From Uranotaenia lowii (taxonomy: Eukaryota; Arthropoda; Insecta; Diptera; Culicidae), in the NCBI RefSeq assembly GCF_029784155.1, contig NW_026597299.1, forward strand, positions 181,001-245,000: DNA of 64,000 nucleotides. Reading direction: 5' to 3'. The stretch's first letter is position 1; every line of letters starts with the position of its first letter. Positions 24,386-37,434 of this stretch are shown here, one piece after another. The notes under the pieces were generated by a model. It was not told where the DNA came from, made no database searches, and was given only the letters and a program-made list of their open reading frames with translations. Position numbers and translations under genes: made by a program.

Positions 24386-25560
24386 TGTCACTGAACGGGC
24401 CTAACGTGCCGACAGCATTGAACGCACTCATAGAGATGACAGTTCTCAAATTGGGACGATGAGAGAGGGAGAAAAGGAAGCTGCGAATTAAGCGGGAAAG
24501 CGAAAGAAAAACATAAGGTCAAATTGTAAACAAACACAATAGGTGGATTGCGAAACGCAAAAATAGTTTGTTTTTTCTTAAGTTGATTGTATCGCACCAA
24601 ACGTTTGTGCTAATCAACAGTACACCTTTGTGCATTAGTACGGCAGTGAGCAGAAGTGAAATTTATTACATCCCAGCTAAGGTAGGCCAACGGAAAGTAG
24701 ATTGTATACCTTTTTTAATTTAACGTTATTCGAACGTAGGCTAAAGTGCTAACCAGGTAGTACGGTGGTGCGCAAGTTTGTTGAACGGCAAAAGAATCCA
24801 GCGAAGGTGAGAAATATTTAGAGAACTTATTGAAGCGCGTTCTTAATGTACAAATTTGAAAGTTCAGGTGAAAAACGGAGGCACAAAGCTGAAAGGTTCA
24901 GGCAAAGGGTTACGAATTGTAAGGCCACTAAACGTAAGAAAGAAAAACTATATACAATTTCATTATAGTTTGTTAATCGAATTGTACCCGTAGGAATTTA
25001 AAACTCGCCCAACTTCGAACGAATAAAGGAGTGTTACAAATTCGGAAATTACATCAGGTGTCCTGATTTATCAGGATTTGTCCTGATTTTCGAGAGACCG
25101 TCCTGATTTTTCAAAAACGCTTGAATTGTCCTGATTTTTGAAAAATGGCCCTTAAGATGTCCTGATTTGTCCTGATTTTTAAAAAATATCCAAATCATAA
25201 CTAAATTTATTGTTAAATGATGAGAACATCAAACAAATCATAAATAAAATAGTTTAACCAGTTAAACCAATGAGATACTTCGATTCAAATGACATTTAAA
25301 TGAGGTTTTCCGATATTAACTGCAGGCTAGCCAAGGTTATTCGCGCTACAGTTGCATAATTCGAGGCGTATTCAGCACCTATATTTCGCCTTTAGTTATG
25401 CAATCCTTGCAGAACTGCATTTTGTTTTCACCAATTTGGTGGTGTCCTGAAAAATCCTGATTTTTTCTTTGTAGTGTCCTGATTTTTGACAAAACGACCT
25501 GGCACCTCTGGACCCTGAGACCGTCTCGAGACGAACCGTCTCCTAGTGTGGACTAGGCTA

Positions 25561-26132
25561 GGGTTACCATATCCCTCGACACCAAAAAGAGTACATTGAG
25601 ACATTGTGATCATTTATCCAAAAGTCAGGAGAAACGTTGAACAGAAACCTGGTTAGCCGAACTCCAGTTTTCTGAGCTCCCGCATTCTCCCAGCCATCAG
25701 GTTGACCCAACATCCTAATATTTACAGAGATTTGCGCCCGGATGGTATGCAAAAGGATGTACAGTAGAACCCTTCTTACCCGAGTTAATGGGTGGAAAGA
25801 CCACTTCGGATTAAACGAAATACATTGCCAAACACAATTCTTTTGGGTCGCTTTTGGGAGCTTATCGCGCTCACTGTTTATAACAACAAAAAATACATGA
25901 TTATTAGAACAAAATGTTAAAGTTATTTGTTGTAAGCTGTATTCTTTTCGTAGTTTTTGCATAAGATGTAAAACAACTTCATAAAATGGAAGAAATAAGT
26001 CGGTTTTTTTTTATCAAATGTCTTTCAACAAAAAAAGAGTACATTTGGTTAAATTTCACAAAAAGAAGAGTACGCCCATTTTTCGATTGAAAAAGAGTAC
26101 ATGTACTCTTAAAAGAGTACGTATGGTAACCC
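25561..26132. mobile_element. TA-flanked element with GGGTTACCATA ends
   Basis: The left end GGGTTACCATATCC and the right end GTATGGTAACCC are inverted repeats flanked by TA (25559-25560 and 26133-26134). GTACTCTTTT-like motifs recur near both ends. A pogo-like fragment with CAGTAGAACCC lies at about 25763. It is the same family as 14013-16520. Confidence 0.75.
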
Positions 26133-26188
26133 TAGACTAGGCTTAAAAATTGTTAACCCTGGGGCATCCATTTAGGGGCAGAAACATT

Positions 26189-26315
26189 CACGGAAAATAA
26201 TAAAAAGGTAAAATTTACCGAGTTAGCAAAGGTGAACGCTCGTGAAAGCCAAAAAGGTAACTTCTACCTCTTCGAGGTGAAACTCACCTCACAGCGAGGT
26301 AAAATTGACCTGAAT
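26189..26315. repeat. Truncated CACGGAAAATAA-family MITE
   Basis: It is the inverted counterpart of about 17411-17536, including CACGGAAAATAATAAAAAGG and the GAGGTGAAACTCACCTC palindrome. The second end is missing. The 26316-26651 stretch after it is AT-rich and unassigned. Confidence 0.65.
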
Positions 26316-26651
26316 CGAGTCCAAAGAATGTTTCGGTTCAAATTCTAAACAAATCGAGATTCGTTTTCATTCAGGTGTAAATTTCAAAGTCTTTTTAAAT
26401 GTTCTTTAGGCTAAGAATTCCAAGGATATTGGATTGAGATTTGAATCAGAATTATTCAATGCAGCATTAACAAAATATTATCCATAAAATTTCATATATC
26501 GCCTTTTCTTGGAAAAAAAGCTTGTCATCTCCTGAATAGATTTTTTTTTCTTTGAAAAAATCAATACATTTCGTTTTTTTTTATTAATATTTATTATTTT
26601 ATTCTTAAAATTAATAAGCTTTTTCGAAAAATCAACAAATAAATGCTCGGG

Positions 26652-26657
26652 TTTATT
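26652..26657 (-). terminator. Probable poly(A) signal of the seele gene
   Basis: AATAAA on the minus strand, about 150 nt past the stop codon at 26810. It is the first canonical signal downstream of that gene. Confidence 0.5.
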
Positions 26658-26809
26658 ACTCAAAGCAAACTTAAAATGTTTGCGTTCCTATCCCAGTAAA
26701 GATTGGTATTTCAACTCCACGTGTTGCCTTCAGGTTAGATATGTTGGGGGAAGAAAACTGAACGGGTTGACCCAATGGTTCCAGTCTTTTAGTGTCACAT
26801 TGTCGCTGC

Positions 26810-27430
26810 TCACAGCTCGTCTCGTTCCTCCTCATCCCCCTCGTATTCGTAGTCCTCTTCGATCGGCTGCTCGTTGCAAATGTTGGCCACCTCGGAACAG
26901 AGCCGCACATCCGTATCCTTGACTTCGTCTTGCTGGAACAGTTTAATGATGGCTTCTTCTTGGTCCTCGACAATTTCCAAGCAAAGGTGCTTCAGGCTTT
27001 TGTTCAGGTCACCCTCCTGGACGAAATCCACTTCGGACATATCCGGATTCATGCCCGTTTCGGTCATCATTTTCAGCACCGTTGGCCGACCGGTTTTCTT
27101 GTAGCGAGCCTTCGCATAGTCATCCATTCGGTCGCAAACGGATTCCATCAGCTCGGTGAGGTAGATTTCCGATTTGGAAAGCTGGATGGTTTTTCGGTTT
27201 TTGGAATCCCCGGTGGCATCTAACCGGTAGTCTCCGATTTCCACCTTCTTCTTGGGGTCAACCTTTCCCACGGCGATCTCCATCTCATTCATGGTGGCCT
27301 TGCACACCAGACATTTAACTTCCTTACTGCTAATGGGACGGGCCGAGGGCATTTGGGCGGAACTGATGTTGATTAGCGATCCGATGATTACGGCACTGAT
27401 AGTAAGGAGGTAGCCAAGTCCAGCCTTCAT
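26810..27430 (-). CDS. sel: Canopy/seele-family saposin-like ER protein
   Basis: A single-exon gene of 206 residues. It begins with a hydrophobic signal peptide (about residues 1-25, likely cut after SSA). It then has six cysteines in the canopy/saposin-B arrangement (C40, C43, C99, C150, C178, C185), a charged helical middle, an acidic tail and a C-terminal RDEL, an ER-retention variant of KDEL. This matches the CNPY2/seele family. Those are soluble ER proteins acting in the folding or secretion of client proteins; fly seele is needed for processing in dorsoventral patterning. An open frame runs two codons further upstream from a TTG. I chose the ATG at 27430 because it starts the signal peptide. 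It is divergent from Rpn11. Confidence 0.9.
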   Translation of the reverse strand: MKAGLGYLLTISAVIIGSLINISSAQMPSARPISSKEVKCLVCKATMNEMEIAVGKVDPKKKVEIGDYRLDATGDSKNRKTIQLSKSEIYLTELMESVCDRMDDYAKARYKKTGRPTVLKMMTETGMNPDMSEVDFVQEGDLNKSLKHLCLEIVEDQEEAIIKLFQQDEVKDTDVRLCSEVANICNEQPIEEDYEYEGDEEERDEL

Positions 27431-30593
<3,163 letters not shown>

Positions 30594-30816
30594 GCAGCTG
30601 CTGCGTGTTTAGGGACATTTTCTTGGATCGTCGTGGTGAGCGGATTCATCGCACCCTCTCAACATTATTATGATCTTAATGAAAATCAATGATTAAAATT
30701 TACTATTTTATAAGTACATTCTAGCCTTGCTTTAATCCCAGAGAAAACAGATCCTTTTAGTTAATGGTAGAGTAATTGATCCTTTTAGTTTTTTGACAAG
30801 GTCCGAAAAGAGTCGA

Positions 30817-30822
30817 AATAAA
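30817..30822 (+). terminator. Probable poly(A) signal of Rpn11
   Basis: AATAAA 224 nt after the Rpn11 stop and about 60 bp before the first satellite unit. Confidence 0.5.
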
Positions 30823-30881
30823 AAAAATTAAGTTCTAGTCTAAATTTTTGAAATTTGATGATTTGATAAATGAATTGCTGT

Positions 30882-31375
30882 TTTGGATCACAACTTTAAA
30901 ATGTGATTTCTGGCCTTTAGAAGCGTTTTTCGACGATTCTAAGCTTAATTTGGGATCACAACTTTAAAATGCGATTTCTGGCCTTTAGAAGCGTTTTTCG
31001 GCGATTCTAAGCTTAATTTGGGATCACAACTTTAAAATGCGATTTCTGGCCTTTAGAAGCGTTTTTCGGCCATTCTGAGCTTAATTTGAGATCACAACTT
31101 TAAAATGCGATTTCTGGCCTTTAGAAGCGTTTTTCGGCGATTCTAAGCTTAATTTGGGATCACAACTTTAAAATGCGATTTTTGGCCTTTAAAAGCGTTT
31201 TTCGGCCATTCTGAGCTTAATTTGGGATCACAACTTTAAAATGCGATTTCTGGCCTTTAGAAGCGTTTTTCAGCGATTCTGAGCTTAATTTGGGATCACA
31301 ACTTTAAAATGCGATTTCTGGCCTTTAGAAGCGTTTTTCGGCCATTCTAAGCTTAATTTGGGATCACAACATTAA
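30882..31375. repeat. 68-bp satellite array, block 1 (about 7 units)
   Basis: The unit runs GGATCACAACTTTAAAATGC / GATTTCTGGCCTTTAGAAGC / GTTTTTCGGCCATTCTGAGC / TTAATTTG, 68 bp in total. The first unit (from 30882) is slightly divergent (ATGTGATTT). Units here vary between GGCGATTCTAAGC and GGCCATTCTGAGC. The block is cut at 31372-31375 by the TTAA-flanked foldback element. Confidence 0.95.
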
Positions 31376-34300
31376 CCTTCCAAAGCCGTTCGCAAAATTT
31401 CCGTACAAATCTATTTTTGATAAATTTGACCTTCAGTTTACGTACTTTCTCCTGGCCGCAAATATTGACCGATTTCGATGAATTTTAATTCATTGTTTAG
31501 ATAATTTATTCTAGTTTCTCAATATTGAAAAATAAAGTCGAAATATTTTACGAAATCATCAGTAGCTGATTCCGAATGAAAAAAGTCCCGAAAAAGAGCT
31601 CTTTTTGGAATGCCTATAACTTGAGACAGGTTCCAAATATTGCGCTGATTTTATAATATTTGGAATTGTCAAGAATAAATCTATCCATGGATGTATAATT
31701 TTTTGGTAGTCCAAAGGAAGTTTTGGCCGCTATCCCGGAACTTCCGGTAGAAAAAATTCTTACTTCAAAAAAGTCACCCAATTTTGGCTTTGCATTGCTG
31801 TATCTCGGTTACCAATGGATCGATTCTCTAAATTCAAATTTTAGTTTTTTTTCGTTAACTTTATTATTATTTTCGTAGAACATAGTTGGTTCCTCAAAAA
31901 TCTCAGTTGTTAAGTATATGGTAATGAAAGTCACATCTTTTTTGTCATTTTTCAAACTCCCCCTCGTGTCGGTTGGTTTACGCGATTTTGTTAGCGTGAT
32001 TTCTCTAAAATTTGAACTCAAATTGGTCACTTTTTATATACCTAGAGATTCATTAGAATCTCCTCTTTCGATTGACATACATTTTGTGTGGTGTTTTGAA
32101 AATTTGAAGCAACGTTATTCGAATTTACTGAAAGTTGCCAGATTTCAACCAGTTTGGTCCACGTTTTCAACAGGTAGGTGTACAAATCTCGCACCCCTCA
32201 CGTAGCTGCGGGAGAAACAAATTCTTTAGCTCTCTTTTTGTCGCTCACCAAATCTACCACCCAACCCAGCAGCAGGAGGAACTGCCGTCTCGCCGCGTGG
32301 TTTGTTGATTGATTGTGCTGATGCTGATGCCTCTTTGCGTAGTAAATGTTTTGATTTTAAAATAGAGAAAGATTATTTTTCCAAATTGAAATAAGCTTCT
32401 TGAATCTTTTTAGATATTTTATCATTAGAATTCTTCAGTGATACATTTGTTTTGAATGTTATCATGATTCTTTTCTGAATTTTCTGAATTTTAGAATACT
32501 TCAGTGATACATTTGTTTTGAATGTTATCATGATTCTTTTCTTTTATTTCAAGCAGTGTCTACTGCAGGAGACACAAAATCTATGATTCAAGTAACGAAT
32601 ATTCGGAAATTTCAATCAGAAACTTTAATCAGAAATCGAAATTTGAATCGGAATCTGAAATTAGAATCTGATATTTGAAATTGAATCTGAATCCGAAATC
32701 CAAATCTGAATCTGAAATCTGAAATCTGAATCTGAAATCTGAATCTGAAATCTGAATCTGAAATCTGAATCTGAAATCTGAATCTGAAATCTGAATCTGA
32801 AATCTGAATCTGAAATCTGAATCTGAAATCTGAATCTGAAATCTGAATCTGAAATCTGAATCTGAAATCTGAATCTGAAATCTGAATCTGAAATCTGAAT
32901 CTGAAATCTGAATCTGAAATCTGAATCTGAAATCTGAATCTGAAATCTGAATCTGAAATCTGAATCTGAAATCTGAATCTGAAATCTGAATCTGAAATCT
33001 GAATCTGAAATCTGAATCTGAAATCTGAATCTGAAATCTGAATCTAAAATCTGAATCTGAAATCTGAATCTGAAATCTGAATCTGAAATCTGAATCTGAA
33101 ATCTGAAATCTGAATCTGAAATTGGATCTTGAAATTTAAATCTGATATCTGAATCTGAAATCTGAAATGTGCAATCTGAAATCTGTAATCTGAATCTGAA
33201 ATCATGGACGTGTACTTTAGAAATGTTGCCCATCCATTAAAATATTATATCAAAAAAGATTCAAGCAATTCCTACAACAATAAAGCATTCATTTCGTTAT
33301 CACCATCAGCACAATCAATCAACAAACCACGCTGCGAGACGGCAGTTCCTCCTGCTGCTGGGTTGGGTGGTAGATTTGGTGAGCGACAAAAAGAGAGCTA
33401 CAGGATTTGTTTCTCCCGCAGCTACGTGAGGGGTGCGAGATTTGTACACCAACCTGTTGAAAACGTGGACCAAACTGGTTGAAATCTGGCAACTTACAGT
33501 AAATTCGAAAAACGTTGCTACAAATTTTCAAAACACCTCACAAAATGTATGTCAATCGAAAGAGGAGATTCTAATGAATCTCTAGGTATACAAAAAGTGA
33601 CCAATTTGAATTCAAATTTTAGAGAAATCACGCTAACAAAATCGCGTAAACCAACCGACACGAGGGGGAGTTTGAAAAATGACAATAAAGATGTGACTTT
33701 CATTACCATATACTTAACAACTGAGATTTTTGAGGAACCAACTATGTTCTACGAAAATAATAATAAAGTTAACGAAAAAAAACTAAAATTTGAATTTAGA
33801 GAATCGATCCATTGGTAACCGAGATACAGCAATGCAAAGCCAAAATTGGGTGACTTTTTTGAAGTAAGAATTTTTTCTACCGGAAGTTCCGGGATAGCGG
33901 CCAAAACTTCCTTTGGACTACCAAAAAATTATACATCCATGGATAGATTTATTCTTGACAATTCCAAATATTATAAAATCAGCGCAATATTTGGAACCTG
34001 TCTCAAGTTATAGGCATTATAAAAATAGCTCTTTTTCGGGACTTTTTTCATTCGGAATCAGCTACTGATGATTTCGTAAAATATTTGATTTATTTTTCAA
34101 TATTGAGAAACTAGAATAAATTATCTAAACAATGAATTAAAATTCATCGAAATCGGTCAATATTTGCGGCCAGGGGGACTTACGCAAACTCTCGGGTCAT
34201 ATAGACCCGAACAGCCTAATTACGGATTTTTTTGAGGGAGCACTTCCGGTGGTCACAGGAAGTTGCCTGGTACTACAGATTGTGTATTTCGTGATTCCCC

Positions 34301-34401
34301 AGGGAGGTTTTTAAAATCAAATTTTTGCGATTTTTTCTCGAAGAGTTATGATGATTTTAATGTGCGCTTCGGGTCATATTGACCCGAACGACTTTGGAAG
34401 G
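31376..34401. mobile_element. 3.0-kb foldback element with TTAA duplication, piggyBac-like ends
   Basis: The element starts CCTTCCAAAG and ends CTTTGGAAGG, flanked by TTAA at 31372-31375 and 34402-34405. Flank and unit sequence match the satellite, so it inserted into a TTAA of a monomer. The arms are long: about 31448-32340 recurs inverted at about 33275-34175 with few changes (for example the CATAGTTGGTTCCTCAAAAA block). The centre is a simple repeat. TTAA targeting and CCTT-type ends fit piggyBac-type transposition. No transposase remains, and open frames in the arms are short and mirrored. Confidence 0.8.
32640..33215. repeat. AATCTGAATCTGA simple repeat, 13-bp unit
   Basis: About 40 tandem copies of a 13-bp unit (AATCTGAATCTGA), nearly perfect in the middle and degenerate at the edges. 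It forms the loop of the foldback element. The minus-strand open frame across it encodes only a low-complexity DSDFRFRFQIQIS pattern and is not a gene. Confidence 0.95.
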
Positions 34402-34602
34402 TTAAAATGCGATTTCTGGCCTTTAGAAGCGTTTTTCGGCCATTCTGAGCTTAATTTGGGATCACAACTTTAAAATGCGATTTCTGGCCTTTAGAAGCGT
34501 TTTTCGGCCATTCTGAGCTTAATTTGGGATCACAATTTTAAAATGCGATTTCTGGCCTTTAGAAGCGTTTTTCGGCCATTCTGAGCTTAATTTGGGATCA
34601 CG
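34402..34602. repeat. 68-bp satellite array, block 2 (about 3 units)
   Basis: It continues the array on the far side of the foldback element, from TTAAAATGCGATTTCTGGCC. It ends abruptly in GGGATCAC followed by unrelated sequence. Confidence 0.95.
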
Positions 34603-34901
34603 GCATTTCCCGATAGCTGCGTTATCGTTTAATACGTAGTGAATTTCGTGATAATCGCTTGCAAAGGAAACAGTGAAATTTGTTATTATTCTGATGAAAT
34701 GGTTGTTTTGCATAAGAATGTTTTGTGTGGAAAAAGCCCTTAAAAATTATGTGAAAAAAGAAATTTGAGAAAAAGTGGCAGTGGCGTTTTTTTTTTCGTC
34801 AAGCCGTGTGTGAAAAAAGGGTTTTATTGTAATGGTGTGGCCAGGGGAATTGTGAAGGTAATACTTCCCAGCCTATTTTGGCAAGTGAAAAAGGATGCTA
34901 T
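34603..34901. other. Non-satellite block, left part
   Basis: About 300 bp of unrecognised sequence between the satellite and the gypsy 5' LTR. Its continuation lies at 41210-42245, so the gypsy element inserted into a roughly 1.3-kb foreign segment inside the array. It has no domain-bearing frame. A T-rich tract and short frames are present. Confidence 0.5.
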
Positions 34902-35091
34902 TGTGTGGTCGCATAATGATTCTTGGCAACACGGGCTTGCACGTCAATGCCCAAGCCTCGCCAGTCTAGTGAACACCACCGCTAACTACGGCAGCTTCCT
35001 CGGATCAACCCCAAACTAAAGGTAAGGCATTTTCCCCGCATAAGCTCGAGTGGACAATTCCCGAGGCCCGACGCCCTGGCGGACTTGCATA
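34902..35091 (+). repeat. Gypsy 5' LTR
   Basis: It starts TGTGTGGTCGC and ends CTTGCATA. The non-canonical 3' end is set by the exact GCTAT duplication and by where the two LTRs stop matching. It holds a strong splice donor, AAAG then GTAAGG, at 35022. Confidence 0.9.
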
Positions 35092-36091
35092 ATGGCGATC
35101 CTGCTAGTTTAATCATTCGATTCTCTAGAACCTGTTGGGAATTGTCCAATTAATTGCCCGACAACATTGAACAAAAAAAATAGAAGATGGCTACCTTTAG
35201 CCATCGTGAGCTCTATAATTTGTTACCTATTCAAGATGGCCGAACCTGACGGCAATTCCGGCTACTATCAGTGAAAATGAAAAAAAATAAGATACCTGTA
35301 CAATATGGCCGACTGAGATGACAATTTAAATTACCTTCCCAAGTCAATGTTGGAAATTAAATACCTACCAGCTTATCTGAGAACGAGGATTTCCTTGTTC
35401 CTTGAATTTTTTAAATGCGTGAAATTTCGGTTTATTTTATGGTAGATTTGCGGATTGTGGATGACAACGAAGAGCAGATTGTGGACAAGCGAAACAGTAA
35501 AATGCAGATCGCGGACAGCCGTAATAGTGAATCGCGGTTCGTGGACAACCGCTCTAGCGGAATACGGATTGTGGACAACCGCTCTCGCAAAACACGGATC
35601 GTGGATGACCGTAACGACAACTTGCGGATCGCGGACGACCGCTGAGCTCAGATTTGCGGATCATGGACGACCGTAACGACGAAGAGCGGATTGTGGACAA
35701 CCGCTACAGTGAAATGCGGATCGCGGACGACCGCAGCGATGAATCGCGGATTGTGGACAACCGCTCTCGCAAAACACGGATCGTGGACGACCGTAAAGAC
35801 GATGTGCGAATTGAGGATAACCCCTGTATAAACTGAGGATCGCGGACCACCGCAACGATAGGGTCCAATAAGTATTAGAAAATTGCAGAACGGGTCGTCG
35901 ATGACCGAAAAATTATCTAACCTTATTTTGTAAAAATTGAGTATTGGCCCTCACAAATCCGCAGCAGGCATTTGATACCGAAAGCTAACATACAAATATT
36001 TTGCTTATGTACCCATAATCTCACGATAAACGCGTTTACATTATTGAAACGATATTGATCCGTTGAGTAAAGCAGTTTTCTTTTCTCACAG
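35022..36091 (+). other. Possible leader intron of the gypsy element
   Basis: The donor AAAG/GTAAGG lies inside the 5' LTR. The acceptor, a pyrimidine-rich CAGTTTTCTTTTCTCACAG, ends at 36091, 20 nt before the Gag ATG. Removal would take out 1070 nt including the primer-binding candidate and the hairpin-like repeats. No transcript evidence is available here. Confidence 0.5.
35443..35850 (+). repeat. 30-bp tandem repeats in the gypsy leader
   Basis: About 13-14 units of a GCGGATCGTGGACGACCGNA-like 30-bp repeat. The core CGGATCGT-GG-ACGACCG is self-complementary with one bulge, so each unit could fold as a short RNA hairpin. One frame encodes RIVDDRN-like decapeptides but is broken by a stop at about 35643, so coding is doubtful. 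Confidence 0.85.
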
Positions 36092-36111
36092 GTTAACTAA
36101 AACTCATAAAA

Positions 36112-37338
36112 ATGTACACCGGAGGGAAATACGTGCTGGCTCCCGATTTCGAGTCAGAAGGACCAGCTAGTGAATTCTTCGAAAACCTTGACGTAGACAA
36201 CATTTCACCTAGCTGCACTATTGTGGGTGGCTCATCGCCACGCGAGACCAACGCCGCAAACGAAAGAGAAACGATGCCCCACGCCGATCACGAATTCCAC
36301 AAAAGGATTAATCGTTTTGGAGAAGAGTTACGTGCGTTGGAAAAAGCTTTCAACTCGATAAATCACCAAAACCCGTTGCACGTTTCCCCTAGCGATGTTG
36401 AACGCAGTTGGAATGTCGCCAATAATTCAACTAAAGGTACCAACATCATCCGTTGGGAGAGTATCCAACCGTTCCCAAACGATGTCCCCGCAAACAAAAT
36501 GTGGGAACAGTGGATACGATTCATCGATCGTTTTGAAATTGCGGCGTCCCTCTACAACGCTAATGATTCGGTTCAACGATCTCAACTCCTGTTCCTCGCA
36601 ATGGGGGAAAAACTTCAAGAAATAGTTAGGGCGGCCAGACTTCGCCCAAACCTCCTTGAACCGAATTGCTACCGCATATTCATCAGAAATATCGAAGATT
36701 ACTTACGATCGATGATTGACATCACGGCGGAACATGAGTCATTCTCTACAATGAGACAGGAACGAGATGAACCAACGATGACCTTTCACGCTCGACTCAT
36801 GGAGAAAGTTCGCCTCTGTGGGTACAGCAGCGGCGACCAGGACCGCTTCGTACGGACGCAATTGTTGAAAGGGATGCGAAGTAGAACACTGGCGAAGGAA
36901 TCAAGGATTCATGAGTACAGCTCCACTAAGATAGTACAGTTGGCCACCCGTGAAGAAGCTTTACCTTCAGAAGCTACTCCCACCGAAACACAACAGGCTT
37001 TCGCAGTAGATCGTAGATCTCAGCGGACGCCCAATGAAAGTGGTGCCATGAAGCGTGACCGAAGCTTTACACGAGATACATTCAACGCCAAGAAAAAACG
37101 TCATGGTAATGAAGCAAACTACAAACAGGGTCGTAGATCAAGATGTCCACAATGTAATCATCTGTTTCATAAATATGGCAAATGTCCTGCGGAAGATAAG
37201 GACTGCAAAAAATGCGGGAGGCTAGGTCATTTTGCAGCCACATGTCATCAAAAGAAAAGACACGCCAACAACATTCATGTCAAAACTCCAGGATGGAGCG
37301 ATTCAGAAGATGAGAAGAAGGTAACTACTACTGAATAA
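36112..37338 (+). CDS. gag: Gypsy Gag
   Basis: A 408-residue frame. The central region (about residues 125-265, from MWEQWIRFIDRFEIAA onward) has the helical retrotransposon-Gag layout. The C-terminus has two CCHC zinc knuckles (about 345-378), C-x2-C-x4-H-x4-C each, followed by an acidic DSEDEKK tail. Gag packages the element RNA into particles. The start ATG at 36112 follows AAAA, and the probable leader-intron acceptor lies just upstream. The last five codons and stop (from 37321) lie in an intron-like segment. Without splicing, Gag ends here. With splicing it would continue into Pol. Confidence 0.9.
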   Translation: MYTGGKYVLAPDFESEGPASEFFENLDVDNISPSCTIVGGSSPRETNAANERETMPHADHEFHKRINRFGEELRALEKAFNSINHQNPLHVSPSDVERSWNVANNSTKGTNIIRWESIQPFPNDVPANKMWEQWIRFIDRFEIAASLYNANDSVQRSQLLFLAMGEKLQEIVRAARLRPNLLEPNCYRIFIRNIEDYLRSMIDITAEHESFSTMRQERDEPTMTFHARLMEKVRLCGYSSGDQDRFVRTQLLKGMRSRTLAKESRIHEYSSTKIVQLATREEALPSEATPTETQQAFAVDRRSQRTPNESGAMKRDRSFTRDTFNAKKKRHGNEANYKQGRRSRCPQCNHLFHKYGKCPAEDKDCKKCGRLGHFAATCHQKKRHANNIHVKTPGWSDSEDEKKVTTTE

Positions 37339-37434
37339 CATTTCATGAAACTTGTATTTAAAAAGGATTGAAATTAAAAAAAATAAAATAAAAATAAAAC
37401 AAAAATGGAAAACATTTATTTTTATTTGTTTTAG
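37321..37434 (+). other. Candidate intron between Gag and Pol (114 nt)
   Basis: It begins GTAACT directly after the GAAGAAG codons of Gag and ends TTTGTTTTAG. It is very AT-rich, unlike the flanking coding sequence, and carries the Gag stop codon at 37336-37338. Both junctions fall at codon boundaries, so removing it leaves Gag and Pol in one frame. Confidence 0.65.

Larger units (their letters stand above)
19917..25053 (+). mobile_element. Internally deleted BEL/Pao LTR retrotransposon
   Basis: The LTRs start TGTCACTGAACGGG and end GAAATTACA, with TSD TCAGG at 19912-19916 and 25054-25058. The 5' LTR is 401 bp (19917-20317) and the 3' LTR 668 bp (24386-25053). The difference is a 267-bp segment (24554-24820) missing from the 5' copy. 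Directly after the 5' LTR, 20323-20621 is an inverted copy of 24685-24982. The interior keeps gag, a zinc-finger/protease region and the integrase tail, but lacks the reverse transcriptase and most of RNase H. A further element is inserted at 21056-22619. Confidence 0.85.
19904..25510. mobile_element. hAT-type MITE split by a BEL/Pao insertion
   Basis: The left end CAGGGGTGTCAGGT and the right end, read inverted, CAGAGGTGCCAGGT fit the CAGNGGTG hAT consensus. An exact 8-bp duplication GACCCTGA lies at 19896-19903 and 25511-25518, the hallmark of hAT integration. Removing the BEL insertion leaves roughly 470 bp, with many CCTGATTTTT repeats at 25059-25190 and 25440-25495. It is non-coding. Confidence 0.85.
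17548..25559. mobile_element. Outer element with AGCCTAGTCCACACTAGG inverted ends, carrying a nest of insertions
   Basis: The left end AGCCTAGTCCACACTA is split from its GG by the insertion at 17564-19793. The right end CCTAGTGTGGACTAGGCT lies at 25542-25559. Without the nested elements the interior would be only about 150 bp (19796-19903 and 25519-25541), with GAGACG/CGTCTC repeats on both sides. It is therefore a small MITE inflated about fifty-fold by later insertions. No clear target duplication is seen. Confidence 0.55.

Noticed and set aside
32661..33233. 190-codon minus-strand ORF of DSDFRFRFQIQIS repeats
   Set aside because: It is the translation of a 13-bp simple repeat without stops in that frame; there is no domain and no start context.
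35415..35836. Peptides of RIVDDRN repeats as a gypsy leader protein
   Set aside because: The frame is broken by a stop in the middle and is explained by the 30-bp tandem repeat; RNA structure is the simpler reading.
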